From Anaerolineales bacterium (GTDB lineage: Bacteria > Chloroflexota > Anaerolineae > 4572-78 > J111), in NCBI GenBank assembly GCA_012032575.1, contig JAAUSP010000487.1, forward strand, positions 1 through 5,869: 5,869 nt of DNA. The letters run 5' to 3'. The translations under genes and the position numbers were made by a program. The notes below the pieces were generated by a model. The model ran no database searches and was not told the DNA's origin. It saw only the letters and a program-made list of their open reading frames with translations. Each line of letters starts with the position of its first letter. Within the stretch, counting starts at the first letter, position 1. This document shows positions 1-5,465 of this stretch, piece after piece.

Positions 1-189
1 GGATGGTCGGGCCGTCGGCCAGCGGGTCGGAAAAGGGACGCCCAGTTCCAACAAATCGGCCCCGGCGGCAACCACCGCCCGAATCGTTGCCAGCCCGGCC
101 TGGCGGGTGGGATACCCCAGCACCGAGTAGGGCATAAAAGCCGGGCGTCCGGTGGTAAAAGCAGATTGAATTCGTTCAATGCCGGTCAT
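1..189 (-). CDS. trpA: Tryptophan synthase alpha subunit, N-terminal part (cut by window edge, one frameshift)
   Basis: TrpA cleaves indole-3-glycerol phosphate to indole and glyceraldehyde 3-phosphate and passes the indole to TrpB; it is cytosolic. From the ATG at 187-189 the protein reads MTGIERIQSAF, then a PYSVLGYPT segment, then AGADLLELGVPF. The Glu of LLELG (residue 48) matches the catalytic Glu of the family (Glu49 in Salmonella). After VPF (about residue 53) the frame breaks. Adding one base in the run at 31-37 (four A then three G on the plus strand) gives SDPLADGPTI, the signature that holds the second catalytic Asp. The start is supported by a GAGGA Shine-Dalgarno 4 bases upstream. 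The gene begins 10 bases after the stop of the propeller gene, so co-transcription is likely. The remaining ~200 residues lie outside the window. Identification is secure; whether the frameshift is real is not. Confidence 0.93.
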   Translation of the reverse strand, partial: MTGIERIQSAFTTGRPAFMPYSVLGYPTRQAGLATIRAVVAAGADLLELGVPFPTRWPTARPS

Positions 190-193
190 AGTT

Positions 194-198
194 TCCTC
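194..198 (-). promoter_or_regulatory. Ribosome binding site of trpA
   Basis: The minus strand reads GAGGA, 4 bases before the trpA ATG. It lies directly downstream of the TAG stop (200-202) of the upstream gene, so ribosomes ending there could restart at trpA. This fixes the TrpA start. Confidence 0.7.
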
Positions 199-199
199 G

Positions 200-1350
200 C
201 TATTGTCCAATGGTATAAACTTCTACGCGGGGCGGGCTGGGGCTGAGGCCCACCAACTGCCCCTTCAGATTAAATTCGATATCGTCAAACAAATCGGTTT
301 TGAAACCGCCCAGGTATTTGCCGGTTTGATCGGTAATCACCTGATCGTCGTCATAACTCCAGGCAATTTGCCCCCACCCGCAACGGCGATGGAGGAGAGA
401 CCCTCACCCTGGGCCGGGCCGTTGATCAGTCCCTTCACTTTGCCCCGGGCATCGAGCTTTAGCACAGCGTTGTCGGAGGTGGCAATGTAGATGTCACCCG
501 CGCCGTCAACCGCCATATCAACCAAATCCACCGCGTCGCTCAGCCCGATCTGATCCAGAAAATCAATCTCGACCCCGCCCAGATGGAGCAAAAGCTGGCC
601 CTGCCGATCCAGCTTCACCAGTTCGCGCTCCTGGACCGCCACCACTTCATTTTTGGGCGTGACGGCAATGGCCCGGTAATAACCGATATGCTCCGGCGCA
701 GTGGTCCATTGCGCCACAGGTTCGCCGCTATCGGCCCGGTAGACGTAGAGGTCACGGCCCACCACGGCGTAAAGCTGGCCCGGCCCGTCGGCGGCCAGAT
801 CGCCCACCGTATCATTGTCGGTGGGGATGGTTTGCTGCCACAAAAAAGTGCCATCGGCGGCAAAAGCCTGGATGCGGCCGGGCAGATAATCGCCCACAAA
901 GATGCGACCGGCAGTATCCACGGCCAGCGTGCGCGGATCGGCGAAGAAGCCAGGGCCGCTGCCCTTTTGCCCAAAGCTCAAAACCAGCGGGGCAAAGGGG
1001 GTGGGGCTGGGTGTGAGCGTCGGCGTCGGCGTGGCGGTGGGCGGGAACAACGCTCCCAACGGCGTCCCATCCGGCCCCAGCGTCACAAAAAAGGCGATTA
1101 TCCCGATCAAGCCAATCAGCAGCAACCCGACAATCCAGCCGCCGGAAGTATTTTTCGCGGCGGGCCGGGCTGCTTTCGCCGGCCGGTCTGTCGTGATGAT
1201 CACCACATTATTCAGCGAGCCGGGTTCCGGGGGACGGAGCGACTCCGGCACGACGACCGAACTGCCGCAAAACGGACATTCTACGGTGAGACCATCGCCC
1301 TGGTAATCCAGCGGGCCGTTACAGTTGGGACAATGAAAGGTTTTCGCCAT
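200..1350 (-). CDS. Membrane-anchored zinc-ribbon / NHL-type beta-propeller protein (one frameshift near the end)
   Basis: I recognise the domains but not a named gene. Residues 7-28 form a zinc ribbon (CPNC and CPFC pairs). A basic/Ala linker follows, then a hydrophobic helix at about 72-91, a Pro/Thr-rich spacer at about 103-118, and a series of propeller blades with phrases such as LAVDTAGRIFVGDY and MAVDGAGDIYIATS. The expected topology is ribbon inside and propeller outside. I chose the ATG at 1350 because the ribbon starts at once; the longer frame from 1437 only translates an intergenic repeat. No clear Shine-Dalgarno precedes it. The frame ends prematurely at 337. One extra C in the five-C run at 371-375 restores 56 more residues (QIAWSYDDDQ to YTIGQ) ending at TAG 200-202, for 383 residues and what looks like a six-blade propeller. 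The function is unknown; a ligand- or surface-sensing role is only a guess. It sits between trpS and trpA. Confidence 0.82.
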
Positions 1351-1384
1351 TTTATCGTTTGAGGTAATTCCAAAAACAATATTT

Positions 1385-1452
1385 GTGTTGCGTCTTGCGT
1401 CTTGCGTGACGCGAAGCGAAGCAGACGGAACACGCAAGACGCAACACGTTTT
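1385..1452. repeat. Inverted array of 7-bp repeat units downstream of trpS
   Basis: Read on the minus strand after AAAA, the segment divides into heptamers: CGTGTTG, CGTCTTG, CGTGTTC, CGTCTGC, then a 13-base centre, then ACGCAAG, ACGCAAG, ACGCAAC. The outer parts (1385-1400 and 1432-1447) form a perfect 16-bp stem around a 31-base loop. The heptamers also allow slipped pairings. It fills most of the gap between trpS and the propeller gene. It could act as an mRNA-stabilising or attenuating hairpin, but it lacks the adjacent T-run of a classical terminator. It is related to the array at 2511-2589. Confidence 0.85.
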
Positions 1453-1476
1453 GGCTAATTTAAATCCTGGCCCTGC

Positions 1477-2484
1477 CTAAGCCGGTTTTCTCAAGCCTAA
1501 TCTTTCTTGGGCCACGTGCAGCCGGTGCTCGGCGATGGGCCGGACCCGGTCTGCGCCTTCTTTGAGAATCTGCTCGATATAGGCCGGGTCTCTGGCCATA
1601 TCGTGATAGCGCGTTTGCATGGGTTCCAATGCCGTAATGACCGCCTCGGCGACCTGTTTTTTGAGATTGCCGTAACCTTTGCCTTCAAACTCGGCCAGGA
1701 TTTCCTCCTGGCTTTGGTTGGTAATGGCCTGATAGATGTTGAGTAAGTTGTACACGCCGGGCTGGTTTTCCAGGTCAAAGGCAATCCGGTTGAGCGAGTC
1801 GGTGGTGGCCCGCATAATGGACTTGCGCAGCACGTCGGGCGGGTCGAGCAGCCGCAGGGCGTGTCCCTGCGCCGAACTGCTCTTGCTCATCTTGGCCGTC
1901 GGATCGTCCAGCCCTTTCACCCGCGCCCCGGCTTTGGGAATCAGCACCTCCGGGATGACAAACGTCTCGCCGTACAGATTATTGAAGCGGATGGCAATAT
2001 CGCGGGTCAGTTCGACGTGCTGCTTCTGATCCTCACCGACCGGCACGTAATGGCTGTCGTACAGAATGATGTCCGCCGCCATCAGCACCGGGTAATCAAT
2101 CAGGCCGGTGCCGACACTCTCCTGCCTGGCTGCCTTGTCCTTGTACTGGGTCATCCGCTCCAGCCAGCCCAGTGGGGTGATACAGTTGAGCAGCCAGGTC
2201 AGTTCGGAGTGGGCCGAGATATGGCTTTGGGCGAAAATGGCGCAGTGCTCCAGGTCAATCCCGCAGGCCAGATACAGCAGGGCGACCTCGCGGGTTTTTT
2301 GGTACAGTTCCGCCGGGTCTTGCGGCACAGTCAGGGCGTGGAGGTCCACAATGCAAAAAACATTGTGATAGTTGTGCTGCTCCGCCACCCAATTTTTAAG
2401 CGCCCCCAGATAATTGCCAATATGCAAATTCCCCGATGGCTGGATGCCGGAGAAGACTCGTTTTTTAGCAGGTTCGTTGGTCAT
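1477..2484 (-). CDS. trpS: Tryptophanyl-tRNA synthetase
   Basis: TrpS is a class I aminoacyl-tRNA synthetase that activates tryptophan with ATP and charges tRNA-Trp in the cytosol. The protein is 335 residues, normal for bacterial TrpRS, and the frame is intact. The Rossmann HIGH-type motif appears as PSGNLHIGN (residues 16-24) and the second signature as KMSKS (198-202). The conserved core includes YPVLMAADI (131-139) with its tryptophan-pocket Asp, and VGEDQKQH (149-156). A C-terminal helical anticodon-binding part ends the protein. The start at 2484 is supported by TGAGGT, 6 bases upstream. The gene follows trpB by 89 bases and precedes the propeller gene by 126 bases; both gaps hold related inverted repeats. 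Its position inside a trp biosynthesis block links synthesis and charging of tryptophan. There is no visible T-box or leader peptide in front of it. It is the cleanest gene in the window together with the SDR gene. Confidence 0.98.
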   Translation of the reverse strand: MTNEPAKKRVFSGIQPSGNLHIGNYLGALKNWVAEQHNYHNVFCIVDLHALTVPQDPAELYQKTREVALLYLACGIDLEHCAIFAQSHISAHSELTWLLNCITPLGWLERMTQYKDKAARQESVGTGLIDYPVLMAADIILYDSHYVPVGEDQKQHVELTRDIAIRFNNLYGETFVIPEVLIPKAGARVKGLDDPTAKMSKSSSAQGHALRLLDPPDVLRKSIMRATTDSLNRIAFDLENQPGVYNLLNIYQAITNQSQEEILAEFEGKGYGNLKKQVAEAVITALEPMQTRYHDMARDPAYIEQILKEGADRVRPIAEHRLHVAQERLGLRKPA

Positions 2485-2490
2485 AGAAAT

Positions 2491-2496
2491 ACCTCA
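2491..2496 (-). promoter_or_regulatory. Ribosome binding site of trpS
   Basis: The minus strand reads TGAGGT, 6 bases before the trpS ATG at 2484. It supports MTNEPAKKR as the true N-terminus. Confidence 0.7.
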
Positions 2497-2510
2497 CAGA
2501 ATGGTTAAAA

Positions 2511-2589
2511 TAGTGCGTGTTGCGTGTTGCGTCTTCCGTTGAAAATCACGGAAGACGCAACACGTTTCACGTTTCACGCATCACGTTTT
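2511..2589. repeat. Inverted array of 7-bp repeat units between trpB and trpS, overlapping the trpB stop
   Basis: On the minus strand, after AAAA, the segment splits into heptamers CGTGATG, CGTGAAA, CGTGAAA, CGTGTTG, CGTCTTC, CGTGATT, then TTCA, then ACGGAAG, ACGCAAC, ACGCAAC, ACGCACT. Positions 2523-2539 and 2548-2564 pair as a perfect 17-bp stem with an 8-base loop. The left end runs into trpB: the last codons for Lys-Arg-Asp-Ala and the TGA stop are repeat sequence. No T-run follows directly, so it is not a textbook terminator. It shares the CGTGTTGCGTCTT core and the AAAACGTG edge with the array at 1385-1452. Confidence 0.87.
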
Positions 2590-3806
2590 GCTAACTCCCT
2601 CATAATCGTGTCCAAATCCTTGTCGCCCCGGCCCGACACGTTGACGACGATAATACTATCGCGGGGCATGGTGGGAGCGCGTTTGATAACCTCGGCGATG
2701 GCGTGGGCCGATTCCAGGGCCGGAATGATGCCTTCCATCTGGCTGAGGGTTTTGACCGCCGCCAGCGCCTCTTCGTCGGTGGCGTAGGTGTAGCCGGCCC
2801 TTTCCTGGTCGCGCAGCCAGGCATGCTCCGGCCCCACCGAGGGATAATCCAGCCCGGCGCTGATCGAGTGGGTTTCGGCAATCTGGCCGTCGGGTGTTTG
2901 CAGCACAAAGGATTTGGTCCCGTGCAGGACGCCCAGACGCGCCTCAATGCCCTCACCCCCAACCCCTCTCCCGGCGGGAGAGGGAGGAGGAGCAAATCTG
3001 GCCGCGTGCCTGCCCGTTTCGATGCCACTGCCGCCGGCTTCGACGCCGAGCATATCCACCTGCTTGTCCGCCACAAAAGCGTGGAACAGCCCCATCGCAT
3101 TCGACCCGCCGCCGACGCAGGCCAGTAGCAGATCGGGCAGGCGACCTTCCGCTTCCAAAATCTGGGCGCGGGCTTCGTGGCCGATCACACTTTGAAAGTC
3201 ACGGACCATCGTGGGATAGGGGTGCGGTCCCAGCACCGAGCCGAGCAGGTAGTGAGTGGTGCGGACATTCGTCACCCAATCACGGATGGCCTCGTTGATG
3301 GCGTCTTTCAGGGTGCGGCTGCCGCTGCTCACCGGGCGAACTTCCGTTCCGGCCAGGCGCATGCGAAAAACATTGGGCTGCTGGCGCGCATATCCACCTC
3401 ACCCATGTAAACGATGCACTCTAATCCCAGCAGGGCGCAGGCCGTAGCGCTGCCCACCCCATGCTGACCGGCCCCGTTTCGGCGACGATGCGCCGCTTGC
3501 CCATGCGTCTGGCCAGCAAGGCTTGTCCCAGAGCGTTGTTGATTTTGTGTGCCCCGGTGTGGGTCAAATCCTCCCGTTTGAGATAGATTTTGGCCCGCCC
3601 AGGTGCGCCGTCAGCCGCCCGGCGTAGCTCAGCGGGTTGGGCCGCCCGACGTAGGTTTTGAGCAAATGCTGAAATTCCGCCTGAAATTCGGGGTCAGCCT
3701 GGGCTGCTTCATAAGCCGATTCGAGTTCGGCCAGGGCCGGCATCAATGTTTCCGGCACAAACTGTCCGCCGTAAGGGCCAAATTTACCTTTGGATGGTGT
3801 ATTCAT
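2574..3806 (-). CDS. trpB: Tryptophan synthase beta subunit, interrupted by three single-base deletions
   Basis: TrpB is a PLP enzyme that condenses indole with serine to tryptophan, in complex with TrpA. The start at 3806 ([20 protein letters not shown]) has an AGGGAG ribosome site. The frame breaks three times. One base must be restored near 3594-3596 ([11 protein letters not shown] follows), one at 3472-3475 (AETGAGQHGV) and one near 3386 ([13 protein letters not shown]). The repaired protein has 411 residues. It keeps the PLP lysine in HKINN (Lys88), the catalytic Glu110 in AETGAGQ, the PLP-phosphate loop GGGSN (233-237) and the GRGDKD tail. Family members are usually about 395-400 residues; the excess is explained by an inserted repeat at about residues 273-289. 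The last four codons and the stop are also repeat-derived. It follows the SDR gene by 60 bases and precedes trpS. All catalytic residues are present and no substitution damage is visible, so sequencing error or very recent decay are both possible. Confidence 0.93.
2948..2990. repeat. GC-rich palindromic repeat inserted in frame within trpB
   Basis: The plus strand carries a CCCTCACCCCCAACCCC tract, followed by CCCTCTCCC, GGC and GGGAGAGGG: a perfect 9-bp stem (2964-2972 with 2976-2984) and a 3-base loop. From memory, such CCCTCACCCCAACCCCTCTCCC-type palindromes are dispersed intergenic repeats in several bacterial genomes. Here it lies inside trpB, read as [17 protein letters not shown], between ETGRHAARF and ARLGVLHG, where typical TrpB proteins have only a few residues. 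Exact insertion ends are uncertain by a few bases. Confidence 0.85.
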
Positions 3807-3811
3807 TAGGA

Positions 3812-3817
3812 CTCCCT
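3812..3817 (-). promoter_or_regulatory. Ribosome binding site of trpB
   Basis: The minus strand reads AGGGAG, 5 bases before the ATG at 3806. It decides for MNTPSKGK rather than the in-frame upstream ATG at 3854, which would add 16 residues that do not resemble TrpB. Confidence 0.7.
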
Positions 3818-3830
3818 GATCGTACAGATT

Positions 3831-3839
3831 AGTATAACA
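3831..3839 (-). promoter_or_regulatory. Possible extended -10 promoter in front of trpB
   Basis: In the 60-base AT-rich gap between the SDR stop and trpB the minus strand reads TGTTATACT, matching the extended -10 form TGnTATAAT at all but one base. No good -35 box stands at 16-18 bases. A start about 7 bases downstream would leave a leader of some 18 bases including the ribosome site. It could give trpB-trpS their own promoter. This is a motif match only. Confidence 0.35.
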
Positions 3840-3866
3840 ATTTTTGTCGGGCAAAAGATGATAACG

Positions 3867-5465
3867 TTATCCATTGATCCGGTTTGACTCATTCCGCCGC
3901 CACACCCAGATGACCGTGACGAACAGCAGCGCCAGAGCGGCTGCCAGGGCCAGTCGAGCCAGTTTACGCCGGCTCGCCAGAGGGTCCGAGGGAAAAAAGT
4001 CTGCTCCCTGTTGAACGGCTTCGGCTCGCCGGGCCAGTTGATGGATCATTCCCGAAAAAATCAGCCGGTGAATGGGGTAAAGCAGATACCAGTAGAGTTG
4101 TCCAAACAAACCCTTGGGCGCGAAGAAAGCAGTTTGCGCCAGCAAAGTCTGCGCTTCGGTTTGGGGTTTGGCCTCAAACTGAAGCCAGGCCAGGCCGGGA
4201 ACCTTCATCTCTGCCCGCAATCGCAGCAGTTCATTGGGTTCAGCGGACTCGACCCGCCAAAAATCAAGGGCATCCCCTACCCGCACGTCATCCGGGTGAC
4301 GCCGTCCCCGGCGCAGTCCCACCCCGCCGACCAGCCGATCCAGCAGGCCGCGCAGTTCCCAAGTCCAGTTGGCATAAAGCCAACCACGCGCCCCACCCAG
4401 GCCGGTGAAAACTTGATAAACCGTCGCCGCTGAGGCCGCAACCACCCGCTGCCGCCTTTCGATAATCATACCCTGGGTTTGGGTTAAAACCACCGGTGTA
4501 AAGTCTCCCTGACTCGTGACCAGGGCGTCACTCCAGGTTGTTTCAATTTGGCCGTGCTCTAACTGCTCCACCGCCTGGTGAACGGCGGCCTCATAATCCA
4601 TGGGCTGGATGTGCGGAAAAAGGCGGCGAGCGGTATCGTCGCGCACAACCATTTCATTACGCAAACCCTCGATCAAGGGCCGGGCAATTACTGCCGGAAC
4701 GGGCGTCATCCAGTGAACCCAGTAAGAGGAGAGCCGGGGAGTCAACACCGGCACCGAAATCAACCAGCGGTGCAGGCCCCGCACCCGGGCATAACCCAGC
4801 ATCATCTCGGCATAGGTCATCACCTCCGGCCCGCCAATTTCGATAATTTGATCGAAACAGGCCGGTGTTTCCAGCGCTGCACTCAAATAATCCAGGACAT
4901 TGCGGATACCAACCGGCTGGGTGCGGGTAAATACCCAGCGGGGACAAATCATCACCGGCAGGCGCTCGGTCAGGTTGCGGATCATCTCAAAAGAGATACT
5001 CCCCGAACCTACAATAATCGCGGCCCGAAACTCCGTGACCGGCACCCCGGCCTCACGCAAAGCCTGGCCCGTTTCCTGACGAGAGCGCAAATGCGGGGAC
5101 AGGTTCGCCTGCGGATCACCCAATCCCCCCAGATAGATCAACTGCTTGACTTCAGCAGTCCGAGCTGCCTGGGCAAAGTTGCGGGCGGCCTTCAAATCGC
5201 GCTCGTGAAAATCCGCGCTGTCGCTCATGCCGTGGATTAGATAATAAGCCGCCTCTACCTGAGCCAGCGCTGTTGGCAAAGTGTCCGGCTTTAACACATC
5301 GCCCACCACCATTTCGACCCGATTAGACCAGGGCCGGCCTTGCAGGCGGCTGGGATCACGCACCAGAACCCGAACCTGGTAGCCAGCTTCTAACAGGCAT
5401 GGGATTAGCCGCCCGCCTACATAGCCGGTGGCTCCGGTAATGAGAATTTTACGCGGAATGTTCAT
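3867..5465 (-). CDS. SDR/NmrA-like NAD(P)-binding protein with C-terminal DUF2867-type domain and membrane tail
   Basis: This 532-residue protein opens with KILITGATGYVGGRL, a Rossmann fold with the GxxGxxG dinucleotide motif (residues 11-17) typical of atypical SDRs of the NmrA/NDUFA9 kind. Strands such as VRVLVRD (31-37), VEMVVGDV (50-57) and LIYLGGLGD (109-117) follow; the tyrosine of a classical YxxxK active site is not obvious. From about residue 335 a second domain (VVAASAATVYQVFTGLGG, then ANWTWELRGLLDRLVGG and DALDFWRVES) fits the DUF2867 family often fused to such SDRs. A hydrophobic helix at about 503-522 followed by RR near the C-terminus suggests a membrane anchor. The substrate is unknown. 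The start overlaps the end of trpF by 17 bases, implying translational coupling; no strong ribosome site is seen. The frame is intact. It is not a known tryptophan enzyme, so it is probably a passenger in the cluster. Confidence 0.88.
   Translation of the reverse strand: MNIPRKILITGATGYVGGRLIPCLLEAGYQVRVLVRDPSRLQGRPWSNRVEMVVGDVLKPDTLPTALAQVEAAYYLIHGMSDSADFHERDLKAARNFAQAARTAEVKQLIYLGGLGDPQANLSPHLRSRQETGQALREAGVPVTEFRAAIIVGSGSISFEMIRNLTERLPVMICPRWVFTRTQPVGIRNVLDYLSAALETPACFDQIIEIGGPEVMTYAEMMLGYARVRGLHRWLISVPVLTPRLSSYWVHWMTPVPAVIARPLIEGLRNEMVVRDDTARRLFPHIQPMDYEAAVHQAVEQLEHGQIETTWSDALVTSQGDFTPVVLTQTQGMIIERRQRVVAASAATVYQVFTGLGGARGWLYANWTWELRGLLDRLVGGVGLRRGRRHPDDVRVGDALDFWRVESAEPNELLRLRAEMKVPGLAWLQFEAKPQTEAQTLLAQTAFFAPKGLFGQLYWYLLYPIHRLIFSGMIHQLARRAEAVQQGADFFPSDPLASRRKLARLALAAALALLFVTVIWVWRRNESNRING

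Noticed and set aside
179..490. Plus-strand open frame of 103 codons across the trpA start and the propeller gene end
   Set aside because: It lies opposite two recognisable genes, has no domain signature and is low-complexity; an antisense shadow.
1351..1437. N-terminal extension of the propeller protein from an ATG at 1437
   Set aside because: The 29 extra residues are a translation of the heptamer repeat and its flank; the zinc ribbon begins directly after the ATG at 1350.
1385..1447. Rho-independent terminator after trpS
   Set aside because: The stem is strong, but the minus-strand sequence after it is AAATATTG with the T-run several bases away and the loop is 31 bases, so it is listed as a repeat only.
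2523..2564. Rho-independent terminator after trpB
   Set aside because: The 17-bp stem is followed by CACTATTTTAACC on the minus strand, without an adjacent T-run; a terminator role is possible but not supported.
1385..2589. CRISPR array
   Set aside because: The repeats are 7-bp units in inverted order, with no regular 25-40 base repeats and unique spacers, and no cas genes are present.
3807..3866. Trp leader peptide, T-box or attenuator in front of trpB
   Set aside because: The gap is only 60 bases and shows neither tandem Trp codons nor a T-box sequence or hairpin pair.
3861..3870. Perfect 10-bp palindrome ATAACGTTAT at the SDR stop codon, considered as an operator
   Set aside because: Too short and without a second copy; it overlaps a stop codon and can occur by chance.
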